DNA of 52,900 nucleotides, taken from contig JBAYUQ010000021.1 in NCBI GenBank assembly GCA_041675005.1, positions 1 to 52,900 of the forward strand. Reading direction: 5' to 3'. Shown here one piece after another: positions 35,790 to 43,298 of this stretch. Under the pieces are notes generated by a model, which saw nothing but the letters and a program-made list of their open reading frames with translations, did not search any database and was not told the origin of the DNA. Each line of letters starts with the position of its first letter. The stretch's first letter is position 1. The stretch is from PGYR01 sp041675005 (lineage in GTDB: Bacteria > Bacteroidota > Ignavibacteria > Kapaibacteriales > UBA2268). Made by a program: the position numbers and the translations under genes.

Positions 35790-37064
35790 ATGAATTTACA
35801 CTCTCAATTAGAAATAGTTAAGCTCAACGAAGAGCGTCAAGAAAAAATATACAAAGAGCTACTGGACAAAGATACAGAGCTAATATTTGATGATGCCCTA
35901 GATAATGACATGGTCTTGAATATGGGCCCTCAGCACCCTGCAACTCACGGTGTACTCCGAGTATTGTTACGTATGGATGGTGAGACAATCATCAAGTGTG
36001 TACCAGAGCTTGGCTATCTACATAGAGGATATGAAAAATTAGCTGAGAATACCACTTATCATGAGTTCATCCCTCATACAGATAGATTGGACTATTTGGC
36101 TCCAATGATGAATAACGTAGCTATCGCCTTAGCTATAGAGAACTCTATGGGTATAGATACACCAACAAGAGCGAAATGGGTAAGAGTATTAGTATCGGAA
36201 CTAGCACGAGTTTCATCACACTTGATGGCGATGGGTGCTACATGTATGGATACTGGAGCATTGACATTGCTACTATGGGCTTTCACTGAAAGAGAGAAAA
36301 TATATGATCTATTCGAGAAAATATGTGGTGCAAGATTCACAACTAGTTACACTCGTATAGGCGGTGTAGCAAATGATATAGACGATGAAACTTTAGCAAG
36401 CATAAGAGCTTGGGCGAACCAATTCCCTGCTGAGTTAGATTACTTCGGTAAGGTAGTCCACAGAAATAGAATATTCGTAGATCGTATGGCTGGAGTAGGT
36501 GTTATGACTGGTCAGCAATGTATTGACCTCGGTCTAACTGGCCCGGTACTACGTGGATCAGGAATCAATAGAGATTTAAGAAGAGATGACCCATACCTAG
36601 TTTATCCAGAATTAGACTTCGACGTGATTGTTGAAAATGATGGTGATACTATGGCAAGATATATGGTAAGGATCAAAGAGATGGCTGAATCTATAAAGAT
36701 AATCCACCAAGTATTAGACAAAATGCCAAAGGGCGAAATCAGAGCAAATATTCCAAATAAGACTTTACCTAAAAAAGCAGACGTATATACTAAAATGGAA
36801 GAGATGATTGCCGATTTCATGCTTATCAACTACGGTGCTGCTCCAGAAGTTGGTGAAACTTACACTGCAATCGAATCACCAAAAGGTGAACTTGGGTTCT
36901 TCATAGTATCAGATGGTACCGGAAGTCCATGGAAGTTGAAAATTCGTTCTGCTTGTGCATCTAATCTACAAGGATTAGCACCAATGGTAGAGGGCTCAAT
37001 GCTTTCTGACGTAGTTGCAATTATTGGTTCGATAGACCCGATTATGGGCGAAGCAGATAAATAA
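35790..37064 (+). CDS. nuoD: NADH-quinone oxidoreductase subunit D
   Basis: NuoD is the 49-kDa quinone-site subunit of respiratory complex I, on the peripheral arm next to NuoB. The family signature VLNMGPQHPATHGVLRVLL lies near residue 42. The sequence then continues canonically (LGYLHRGYEKLAE, HTDRLDYLAP, SDGTGSPWKLKIR) to the terminal DPIMGEADK. The length (424) is normal. It is unusual in standing alone: no other nuo gene lies upstream or downstream, and a terminator follows directly. It may be a displaced single-copy gene or a second copy. Confidence 0.93.
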   Translation: MNLHSQLEIVKLNEERQEKIYKELLDKDTELIFDDALDNDMVLNMGPQHPATHGVLRVLLRMDGETIIKCVPELGYLHRGYEKLAENTTYHEFIPHTDRLDYLAPMMNNVAIALAIENSMGIDTPTRAKWVRVLVSELARVSSHLMAMGATCMDTGALTLLLWAFTEREKIYDLFEKICGARFTTSYTRIGGVANDIDDETLASIRAWANQFPAELDYFGKVVHRNRIFVDRMAGVGVMTGQQCIDLGLTGPVLRGSGINRDLRRDDPYLVYPELDFDVIVENDGDTMARYMVRIKEMAESIKIIHQVLDKMPKGEIRANIPNKTLPKKADVYTKMEEMIADFMLINYGAAPEVGETYTAIESPKGELGFFIVSDGTGSPWKLKIRSACASNLQGLAPMVEGSMLSDVVAIIGSIDPIMGEADK

Positions 37065-37086
37065 AGATTAAGAAAACTTATTACTT

Positions 37087-37116
37087 AGCAGTCCTCCAAA
37101 AGGGACTGCTTTTTTA
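37087..37116 (+). terminator. Rho-independent terminator after nuoD
   Basis: AGCAGTCC (37087-37094) and GGACTGCT (37103-37110) form a perfect 8-bp stem followed by a T-run. The next start codon lies only 4 nt beyond the T-run. Confidence 0.85.
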
Positions 37117-37120
37117 TGTT

Positions 37121-37708
37121 ATGGAACCTACACCCAAAAGATTGGAAAAGCTAACCAGAGTCTTACAAAAAAGACAACCTAACCTTACAATCATACTAGA
37201 AAATATCAATGATAAGCACAACTTAGCTGCTTGCTTGCGTTCGTGTGATGCAGTAGGTGTCAGCGATGTATATATACTATATCACGGTGAGCAAACAGAA
37301 CGAAAGCTTGGGAAAAATGCTGCTGCTAGTGCTACCAAATGGCTCAACATATATAGATATTATGATGTAGAAAAATGCTTCTCCACTATTAGAAGTAATG
37401 GGATGAAAATATATACTACTGCACTAGGGGAAGAATCCGTTTCACTTTATGATTTAGATTTAACGGAGGGTGTAGCTCTTTGTTTCGGAAACGAGCATGC
37501 GGGAGTTTCACCAGAAGCACTTGGGCTAGCTGATGGGAATTTCAATATTCCACAAGCAGGCATGATACAGAGTTTGAATATCTCCGTAGCATGTGCTGTG
37601 AGTCTATACGAAGCGTATAGACAAAGAAAAGATGCTAAGTACTATGACTCACTACAATACCCAGAATCCGAGTTCAATGAGAAACTCGAAAACTGGATAA
37701 AGAAATAA
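37121..37708 (+). CDS. TrmH/SpoU family RNA 2'-O-methyltransferase
   Basis: The 195-residue protein has the three SPOUT motifs: motif 1 NINDKHNLAACLRSCDAVG, motif 2 CFGNEHAGVS, and motif 3 IPQAGMIQSLNISVACAVSLYEA, which forms the SAM-binding knot. It lacks an N-terminal RNA-binding domain, as in TrmH, which methylates guanosine-18 of tRNA. Motif 3 has Q where M is usual (IPMxG). Its start is directly behind the nuoD terminator, so it must have its own promoter inside the hairpin region or depend on read-through. Assignment to tRNA G18 is likely but not certain. Confidence 0.85.
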   Translation: MEPTPKRLEKLTRVLQKRQPNLTIILENINDKHNLAACLRSCDAVGVSDVYILYHGEQTERKLGKNAAASATKWLNIYRYYDVEKCFSTIRSNGMKIYTTALGEESVSLYDLDLTEGVALCFGNEHAGVSPEALGLADGNFNIPQAGMIQSLNISVACAVSLYEAYRQRKDAKYYDSLQYPESEFNEKLENWIKK

Positions 37709-37717
37709 GAATTCTAT

Positions 37718-38089
37718 TTATATATGTTTTACTCTGAAGTAGTTACTAAGACTACCAGTCCATCCAAAAAGAGTTTGACATTCAGTAAATAATACTGGTT
37801 CGAGAGTAGCTTCTACTGCTAATTCAATTTTATTTACACTATGCGCATTATATAGATCATTAAGTCCATTTATATGGCTTGCTGTTGCATTAATAATAAC
37901 AACTGAGCATACTGTAGCAGGAGGTATATCAACAACACTCTGTAAAGTATAACCTACAGCAACAATATCATTTGGGGGAGTACCACATATACTTTCAGCC
38001 CCCTCGACAACTAATGGAGCTCCAGTACCACCTGAAAAGATAATTTGAACTTTACCTTTTGTATATATTTTCTTGAGATTAGCAGACAT
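37718..38089 (-). CDS. Hypothetical protein
   Basis: The 123-residue product has no signal peptide and no domain I recognise. It is Val/Ala/Thr-rich with several Cys and a glycine-containing stretch (IIFSGGTGAPLVVEG), consistent with a small beta-rich soluble protein. It is convergent with the TrmH-type gene (9-bp gap) and is last in a minus-strand series of small genes. The coding potential is supported by a normal frame and an ATG start. Confidence 0.55.
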   Translation of the reverse strand: MSANLKKIYTKGKVQIIFSGGTGAPLVVEGAESICGTPPNDIVAVGYTLQSVVDIPPATVCSVVIINATASHINGLNDLYNAHSVNKIELAVEATLEPVLFTECQTLFGWTGSLSNYFRVKHI

Positions 38090-38201
38090 TCTATTCCTCT
38101 AACAATTTATTAGAAAAGCCCATTTATTATAAAAGGGATTGCATAACTTAATATAAATCAATGAGATTTCAAAAACAAATATTAAAACTATTAGAGAGAA
38201 A

Positions 38202-38216
38202 GCAAGGTTTCCTTGC
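38202..38216 (-). terminator. Weak terminator-like hairpin
   Basis: GCAAGG-TTT-CCTTGC forms a 6-bp stem (palindromic on both strands), read after the 38252-38734 gene and followed on the minus strand by a pyrimidine-rich stretch with few consecutive Ts. Confidence 0.35.
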
Positions 38217-38251
38217 CTGTCAGGGGATTTCGTTGGGTTAAAAAAGAATCT

Positions 38252-38734
38252 TCAAAACCCACCATCAAAAGTATAACCAAAGCTCAGCCCATAAATATTA
38301 CTTGCTCCTTCTCCATAGCGATGGTGATAATATGCGGAAAGCATAAAATCATTCAAATCAATAGCAGATTTATCATTACTTTTGATGCTGAGAATAGAAA
38401 ATATCGGTAAGCCAGCACGCAACCTAACCTTTGCGTTCTCGAAAGTAGAGTAGCCGAACTGGGCTTGGAGTATATTAAATAAGCCAACACCAACAAATCC
38501 TGTAACTTCATTGCTCGAATCGAAGCTTTTATTCACAAACCAATTCTCATAGAGAATACCAAAATTCAACCACTCTATAGATTTTGTGTACTCGATCCCA
38601 ATCGCTTGACTACTGTTCAGCCCTTCGTAATTGTACGAAACCAAGATTTCATTCATATTAATCGGCTTAGTTCCGTGGCTTTCGGCTACATGGAATGAGA
38701 TTATTAGAAAGAGGAGTAGTATTGTTTTATTCAT
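38252..38734 (-). CDS. Hypothetical exported beta-barrel-like protein
   Basis: A 160-residue protein with a signal peptide (cut near VAES) and alternating hydrophobic/polar strands (IGIEYTKSIEWLNFGILYENW, LFNILQAQFGYSTF split). It ends in LSFGYTFDGGF, where the terminal aromatic residue is typical of small outer-membrane barrels. No family is recognised. It follows the 38755 gene by 20 bp and may share its transcript. Confidence 0.55.
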   Translation of the reverse strand: MNKTILLLFLIISFHVAESHGTKPINMNEILVSYNYEGLNSSQAIGIEYTKSIEWLNFGILYENWFVNKSFDSSNEVTGFVGVGLFNILQAQFGYSTFENAKVRLRAGLPIFSILSIKSNDKSAIDLNDFMLSAYYHHRYGEGASNIYGLSFGYTFDGGF

Positions 38735-38754
38735 CGGTTTTCGAATTTGTTTGG

Positions 38755-38991
38755 TTACTGATTATAATCTAGATTTACTTCTAAATCTATGTGTTTACCC
38801 TTCTTCCACCCATCAAAACTATCACTTAGATGTAAATGACAAATATCATTTTTTGAAATATGATTCTTAACTTGTTCAAAGAATTCACATATCTTTAACA
38901 AATCATCTTTATTAGCATAAATCATTCCTAACTTTGCTTCATCAGCTTTTCCATCTTCGTCTGAATATGTTTTAGAAAAATTAAGTTTCAT
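38755..38991 (-). CDS. Hypothetical small protein
   Basis: The product of 78 residues is acidic and soluble, with a helix-forming middle (KDDLLKICEFFEQVKNHI) followed by a strand-like DICHLHLSD and a late strand (HIDLEVNLDY). The size and this helix/HLHL pattern resemble small immunity-type proteins, but the match is too weak to name. It starts about 40 bp after the toxin gene and could be part of the same transcript. Confidence 0.5.
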   Translation of the reverse strand: MKLNFSKTYSDEDGKADEAKLGMIYANKDDLLKICEFFEQVKNHISKNDICHLHLSDSFDGWKKGKHIDLEVNLDYNQ

Positions 38992-39031
38992 ATCATTTTA
39001 TATATTAATTATTTAAAATATTCGGATTAAC

Positions 39032-39319
39032 TCATAATCGTTCACTCAAATCTTGTCTGCCGATTATAGCCATTATATCAACATCATTGTTATTTAATCT
39101 GAAGTATATACTGTGAACTCCACATACACAACGCCTGTAATCTTTTTTTATATGACCAACCGATTCAAAGGAATACGGTCTTTGAGTGATTAAATCAAAA
39201 TAATCAAAAAATGAATAGAAGTATTTGTCTGCCTGAATTGAACCAAATTGTTTCACACCATACTGGTGAATACGAATTAAATCTTTCTCGGCTTCTTTGC
39301 TTATTCTATATTTAGCCAT
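39032..39319 (-). CDS. ParE/RelE-family toxin
   Basis: The 95-residue protein has the ParE toxin layout: ISKEAEKDLIRIHQYGVKQFG at the start, a central RPYSFESVGHIKKDYRRC and a C-terminal HSIYFRLNNNDVDIMAIIGR, a typical strand-strand-helix end. ParE toxins poison DNA gyrase; RelE relatives cleave mRNA. The ParE form is preferred because of the ParD-like partner, whose gene overlaps its start by 8 bp. The antitoxin is first, as in most such modules. Confidence 0.85.
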   Translation of the reverse strand: MAKYRISKEAEKDLIRIHQYGVKQFGSIQADKYFYSFFDYFDLITQRPYSFESVGHIKKDYRRCVCGVHSIYFRLNNNDVDIMAIIGRQDLSERL

Positions 39320-39551
39320 TGAGCAAGGACTTAGATTTGGCTAAAATTGACTCTTTGCTATTATTTGTAAACCCACTCTCTTCTGCTCGTTCCAATTTTG
39401 ATCTAATCCAATCAATTTCTACCTGTTGCTTTCTCGCTTGTCTAATCAAGTCATTGACCAGCTCACTTTTGCTTGAATATTCGTTACTTTCCACTTGGCT
39501 TTTCAACCAATCATCGTTGGGTTTTGTGAAAGATATACTTTGTCTAGACAT
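39312..39551 (-). CDS. ParD-like antitoxin (ribbon-helix-helix)
   Basis: The frame extends to a TTG at 39572, but the ATG at 39551 gives the canonical start MSRQSISFTKPNDDWLKSQV and fits the promoter just upstream. The N-terminal ribbon-helix-helix half (residues 1-45, with SKSELVNDLIRQARKQQ) should bind the operator. The C-terminal half (ERAEESGFTNNSKESILAKSK) would wrap the toxin. The 79-residue protein is normal in length for ParD. The operator-like inverted repeat flanks the -7 element. Confidence 0.85.
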   Translation of the reverse strand: MSRQSISFTKPNDDWLKSQVESNEYSSKSELVNDLIRQARKQQVEIDWIRSKLERAEESGFTNNSKESILAKSKSLLNG

Positions 39552-39563
39552 AACAGCCTCTTT

Positions 39564-39601
39564 TTGATGCAAATATACACCATTTCCGCATCAATCGCAA
39601 A
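39564..39601 (-). promoter_or_regulatory. Autoregulated promoter of the parD-parE pair
   Basis: On the minus strand TTTG (39601-39598), a 20-nt gap and TATATTTG (39577-39570) match the Bacteroidota promoter. An inverted repeat, GCATCAA (39588-39594) and TTGATGC (39564-39570), flanks the -7 element, which is a typical operator position for a ribbon-helix-helix antitoxin. Confidence 0.65.
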
Positions 39602-39614
39602 TATATTTGATTTT

Positions 39615-39977
39615 TCAAACCCTCAGTATCTTTTCCATTTTACGTCCTTTGGCTAGTTCGTCAACTAGTTTATCCAAATACCTAACATGTTTTGTGAGAC
39701 TGTTTTCGATTTCTTCTATTCGGTAGCCACATATTACACCCGTTATCTTTTCAGCATTTGGGTTAAGCTTTGCTTTTGCAAACAATGTCTCAAATGTTGC
39801 TCCCTCAGCAATCAGCTCCCGACATTTATTCTCATCGAATCCAGTTAGCCATTCTATTACTTGATGTAGTTCTTCAACTGTTCTACCCTTCTTCTCAACT
39901 TTAGTAACATAGTGCGGATATACGGAAGCAAAAGTCAATTCCGAAATTCTTTTGTCATCTCCGGGTGTAGTATTCAT
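39615..39977 (-). CDS. DUF2200 family protein
   Basis: The 120-residue soluble protein has the DUF2200 pattern: ISELTFASVYPHYVTKVEKKGRTVEEL at the N-terminus, VIEWLTGFDE, and GVICGYRIEEIENSLTKHVRYLDKLVDELAKGRKMEKILR spread over the second half. Its function is unknown. The family appears in many bacteria as a small stand-alone gene, often spread in accessory regions. It lies upstream of the toxin-antitoxin promoter and is probably separate from it. Confidence 0.82.
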   Translation of the reverse strand: MNTTPGDDKRISELTFASVYPHYVTKVEKKGRTVEELHQVIEWLTGFDENKCRELIAEGATFETLFAKAKLNPNAEKITGVICGYRIEEIENSLTKHVRYLDKLVDELAKGRKMEKILRV

Positions 39978-40086
39978 TATACTTTTACCTCAATAATTTA
40001 TACTTTTAATCCTATCCTAATGGATAACTAAAAACGAATTAATAAATTCAGAGACTATTCTTATCTCATCTACAAAAAGTAGAAAA

Positions 40087-41007
40087 TTAGATGTTGTCAG
40101 ATTTTGGTTTTTCTTCTTTGTGATTAACTGTCGGTATTCTAACAATTTCGAAAGTGGCAGAGGCAAGAATTACTTTTCCGTTTGTATCTTGAATTCTTTT
40201 ACCTATTTCCTCATTTAGCAGATGTTTGACATATCTTCTCTTTTTATAATCTACTATGTATCTCAAATTAAATTGAATCCAATTATCAGTCATAGTAATA
40301 GCTAAGGTAGGATCAACTTGTGCATCTTCTATATAGTATTTATCTACTATTTCTTTCCAACCAGCTTTAGATCTCTCTACATAATCGGAGAGGTTTTCTT
40401 GAGCTACAGAGATTATTATAGATTTGGTTAACTCAATATCAGATCCATATCTTATTGGCAGATCAAATTCGTCCCACACGAAAGGGAAATCCTGTGAGTA
40501 GTTGTACACTGGACCTTTAAAGACGAATGCATTACTTATTTTTACAATTCTGCCGCTATAATTATCACTAGTCACCCATTTACCAATTTCCATCATAGTA
40601 GTATAAATACTATCTATATCAATGACATCACCTTTGATATCATTTATTTCAATTCTATCTCCAGGTTTATAAACTTTGACTATGAATATATAGAAGGAAC
40701 CAGCAATACTTAAGATTAATTCTTGCAACGTAATGGTAATACCAGCTGTGAGCAAGCCTATAGCTAGGCCAAAATCTTTTATACTTCCAGTGAAATAGTT
40801 AATTGTAATCAGTACCACAAGAAGATAACCTAATATCTCAATTCCTTTCTGGGCTTTATATTTTATATTATTGTCAGGTATATTCTTTTTCAGTAACCTT
40901 CTTACCCACACAATAATAAAGAACACTAGAATAACCCAAACCAAATACTTAATGATATTTGTTGAAATAGGATGACTTACGAACCAATATTTTATATCTT
41001 CTAACAA
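40087..41007 (-). CDS. MscS-family mechanosensitive channel
   Basis: The 306-residue inner-membrane protein has two or three N-terminal membrane helices, then the pore helix and beta-domain signature of MscS (GLLTAGITITLQELILSIAG, then VYKPGDRIEINDIKGDVIDID). A cytoplasmic alpha/beta domain follows. Such channels open under membrane tension and release solutes on osmotic downshock. The start is a TTG at 41007; no in-frame ATG is close, and a well-matched promoter lies 32 bp upstream, which supports this choice. Confidence 0.9.
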   Translation of the reverse strand: MLEDIKYWFVSHPISTNIIKYLVWVILVFFIIVWVRRLLKKNIPDNNIKYKAQKGIEILGYLLVVLITINYFTGSIKDFGLAIGLLTAGITITLQELILSIAGSFYIFIVKVYKPGDRIEINDIKGDVIDIDSIYTTMMEIGKWVTSDNYSGRIVKISNAFVFKGPVYNYSQDFPFVWDEFDLPIRYGSDIELTKSIIISVAQENLSDYVERSKAGWKEIVDKYYIEDAQVDPTLAITMTDNWIQFNLRYIVDYKKRRYVKHLLNEEIGKRIQDTNGKVILASATFEIVRIPTVNHKEEKPKSDNI

Positions 41008-41038
41008 ATTACGCCTGATTAAATGCTAAACTTTAAAC

Positions 41039-41069
41039 CAAATATACGAAGATTCGAATTCCCCCCAAA
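41039..41069 (-). promoter_or_regulatory. Promoter of the MscS-type gene (TTTG-N19-TATATTTG)
   Basis: On the minus strand TTTG (41069-41066) and TATATTTG (41046-41039) are 19 nt apart, a close Bacteroidota consensus match, placed just after the terminator of the upstream gene. Confidence 0.65.
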
Positions 41070-41077
41070 GAATAAAT

Positions 41078-41106
41078 AAAAAAATCCCAACATCACTGTT
41101 GGGATT
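41078..41106 (-). terminator. Rho-independent terminator after 41139 gene
   Basis: On the minus strand AATCCCAACA-GTGA-TGTTGGGATT forms a perfect 10-bp stem, followed by a run of Ts. The hairpin core resembles two other hairpins nearby (42389-42407 and 46327-46346). Confidence 0.88.
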
Positions 41107-41138
41107 GAGACTTCTAAAGATTGTTGATTTGATATTTT

Positions 41139-41699
41139 TTATTTATGTTTTAGACTGTTCACTTGCATTACAAACACACCCAATTTTTTGTTTAAGCCAG
41201 TGATTGGAGTTACAATCTGAAACTCTGTAGAATCAGATACAGTTGTTTGCTCTTGCACCGAATTGTATTTAGTAACTTTTGTTCCCACATCCTTTTTATC
41301 AGTCGATAATTCCACAATAGATGTTTCTGAATTAATAAGCTGTAACTTTACTATATCAGGGTTTTTAATGAATTCGTTAAAGTACTGGTTAATCTGCTCT
41401 TTATTTTCTCTTAATAGTTCACCTCTAATAGCCCAAGAAAAAGTTGATGCTGTTAATTTTAGTCTGTCAGAATTTAAGTTATCAAGTTTCAATTCATAAT
41501 TTGAAGTAATCTGTGCTTTTTCTTCATTAAAATCACTCTCCATTATAGCCATTTTTATAAATGACCACGCCAACACAACAATAATCACTATTACTAATGC
41601 AACATAATACTTATGCTTCATAACAAATTTCAAAAACTTTCTTTCTTTTTTTTCTGGAACTTCCTGAGTCTTTAAATCTTCCATTTTGCTGTCTTCCAT
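41139..41699 (-). CDS. Single-pass membrane protein with extracytoplasmic sensor-like domain
   Basis: The 186-residue protein has an acidic/basic cytoplasmic start, one strong transmembrane segment (about residues 30-52), a short coiled region (EEKAQITSNYELKLDNLNSDRLKL) and a domain of about 110 residues. That domain resembles a single-Cache/PAS-like sensor (DIVKLQLINSETSIVELSTDKKD, FQIVTPITGLNKKLGVFVMQVN). No kinase, cyclase or methyl-accepting part follows, so this is a sensor without an output domain. The ATG at 41684 (MEDLK) is an alternative start. Its function is unknown. Confidence 0.6.
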   Translation of the reverse strand: MEDSKMEDLKTQEVPEKKERKFLKFVMKHKYYVALVIVIIVVLAWSFIKMAIMESDFNEEKAQITSNYELKLDNLNSDRLKLTASTFSWAIRGELLRENKEQINQYFNEFIKNPDIVKLQLINSETSIVELSTDKKDVGTKVTKYNSVQEQTTVSDSTEFQIVTPITGLNKKLGVFVMQVNSLKHK

Positions 41700-41776
41700 T
41701 TTTTATCTCTTTTTTTTATAATTCAAATTAACATATTTTAACTATATTTTTAATAAAAATTACAAGTTACGAGCAT

Positions 41777-42343
41777 TTACTTAATTATTTTTCCACTCTT
41801 ATCGATGAATAACCAATTTTCGCTTTCCCAAGTTGAATGCTCATCATCTACGTGAATTGGTTCACACTTATAAGCAACTTTTGCTATTCCATTTTCAAAA
41901 GGAAAGGCACACTCATACTCTGCATTTATAATTACTTTACCTGATATATCAGCATAACCAATCTTACCATTTCTTAGTATTCTAAATAACCCATCACTAA
42001 AATAATCAGGGCCATTGTCGAATAAATAAACATCAAATATTACTTCTTTATCACGATTAATCGCTACAATACCATTACCATAAAGCGCTTTATCGTAAAC
42101 GAATGCAAATGTAGTAAAGGTATCAGTGAAACACTTTTCGAAAGTACCATTTTGAATTATAGTATCACCATTTCCATTGAGATATCCACACGGTGAACCA
42201 TACTCGAACTTACCCTCCAGAAAACTATAAAGTGTGTCATTATCACTCGTAATATCTGAATATATTCTTGGAGTAATTTTGTTCTCAATTAATGACTTCG
42301 AAGAACAGCCTAACAATAATAACAGGAAAATTATATTATTCAT
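41777..42343 (-). CDS. WG-repeat-containing lipoprotein
   Basis: The 188-residue protein has a short lipoprotein signal with Cys13 (LLLLLGCSS) and repeats of the WG type (YGNGIVAINRDKEVIFD, KIGYADISGKVIINAEYECAFPFENGIAKV, WLFIDKSGKIIK). WG repeats make small beta-modules of unknown function common in Bacteroidota envelopes. A lone -7-like TATGTTTG is read upstream on the minus strand, without a matching -33. It lies downstream of the truncated sigma factor gene. Confidence 0.65.
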   Translation of the reverse strand: MNNIIFLLLLLGCSSKSLIENKITPRIYSDITSDNDTLYSFLEGKFEYGSPCGYLNGNGDTIIQNGTFEKCFTDTFTTFAFVYDKALYGNGIVAINRDKEVIFDVYLFDNGPDYFSDGLFRILRNGKIGYADISGKVIINAEYECAFPFENGIAKVAYKCEPIHVDDEHSTWESENWLFIDKSGKIIK

Positions 42344-42371
42344 TTAATTTACATAAGAGTTTATTCATACC

Positions 42372-42707
42372 TCAAACATACAAAAAAACCCCAACATCAC
42401 TGTCGGGAGTTCTAAAAATTAAGTTGCTTTTAGATAATGTGATTATAGAATCACAGTTGGCATTGCTTCGATATACTTTTCTAAAATGGTCAGCAATTTT
42501 GTTTTTCAGAATAGAAAGAAGCCAAGTTTTTGGTTCACTCTTACCTTCAAACTTTTCAAACGAATTAATAGCTGCCAAAAATGTTTCTTGTACTAAGTCC
42601 TCAGCCGTTTCCTTGTCTGATGTTTTGTAAAAGGCCCAAGTGTATAGTTGGTCGGAATACAACTCTACCCAACTTTTAATACTAAAGCTTGCATTTGTTT
42701 TTTCCAT
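42372..42707 (-). pseudogene. Truncated ECF RNA polymerase sigma factor (region 2 only)
   Basis: The frame starts at ATG 42707 (a GTG lies one codon upstream) and encodes 111 residues. Residues 1-80 are a normal ECF sigma region 2 (ETAEDLVQETFLAAINSFEKF, then PKTWLLSILKNKIADHFRK, which binds the -10 element). Region 4, needed for -35 recognition, is missing. The last 25 or so residues are translated from a terminator-like hairpin and flanking sequence that closely matches the 3' end of the thiolase gene at 46310-46389. A TAACTTTG -7-like element upstream may keep it expressed. It is probably a broken gene; a mini-sigma or interfering peptide is the alternative. Confidence 0.75.
42382..42407 (-). 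terminator. Terminator-like hairpin inside the truncated sigma frame
   Basis: On the minus strand CCCGACA-GTGA-TGTTGGGG forms a stem and is followed by seven Ts. It lies within the frame of the truncated sigma factor and is a copy of the element after the thiolase gene. Confidence 0.75.
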
Positions 42708-42770
42708 CACATAATCTATGGGGCAAAGTTAATTAAAGTAGGGGTAAAATACGGAAAAAAGTGGGAGGTT

Positions 42771-43214
42771 TCAATTATTTAACTGAATCCACTTCTCATA
42801 AGGCATCTCAAATTTAATTTCCTTAGTTCCGTGTAAACCGATATAATTCCAGCCAGCTTTTCTATAAAATTTTTCAGCTCTCGTATTGGGTGCAGTTCCT
42901 AACCAAACTTTATTCTTTGTTTGATCAAAGTACCAATCTAACATAATATTATGCAACTTTTGCCCAATTCCCCTATTTTCATACTCTGGATCTATAAATA
43001 TTGCCCAAATATTATATTCTTTCAAATCTACAATTGCAAAACCCACTATTTTATTGTCAATTTCACATATCCAACCTTTACCTCTGACGGTCAAAAATTC
43101 CTTACAATCTTCGTCTGAAACTAAATTTGGATTGGACAATGTATTTTCCTTAACAGAATTCCTTACGGTTTGTATTTGCTTTATATCTTCAATCTTAGCT
43201 TCTCTATAAATCAC
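42771..43214 (-). CDS. GNAT family N-acetyltransferase
   Basis: The 147-residue protein has the GNAT fold: an opening IYREAKIEDIKQIQTVR, GKGWICEIDNKIVGFAIVD, the acetyl-CoA loop IDPEYENRGIGQKLH (motif A, R/Q-x-x-G-x-G/A) and a late AEKFYRKAGWNYIG. The frame extends to a TTG at 43232, but the GTG at 43214 gives the usual MIYREAK start of this family. The substrate is unknown; small GNATs modify antibiotics, amino acids or protein N-termini. It is a single gene between the sigma remnant and the Fic gene. Confidence 0.82.
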   Translation of the reverse strand: MIYREAKIEDIKQIQTVRNSVKENTLSNPNLVSDEDCKEFLTVRGKGWICEIDNKIVGFAIVDLKEYNIWAIFIDPEYENRGIGQKLHNIMLDWYFDQTKNKVWLGTAPNTRAEKFYRKAGWNYIGLHGTKEIKFEMPYEKWIQLNN

Positions 43215-43298
43215 TTTACACCTAAATTTCAATTATTGTTGTAATAATAGTTGAGTAAATTACGAAAAATCACTAACATTTTTCTGCGTTTCATTTGC

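Noticed and set aside
42292..42630. 112-codon plus-strand open frame
   Set aside because: It runs antisense across the truncated sigma factor and the terminator-like hairpin; its sequence shows no domain.
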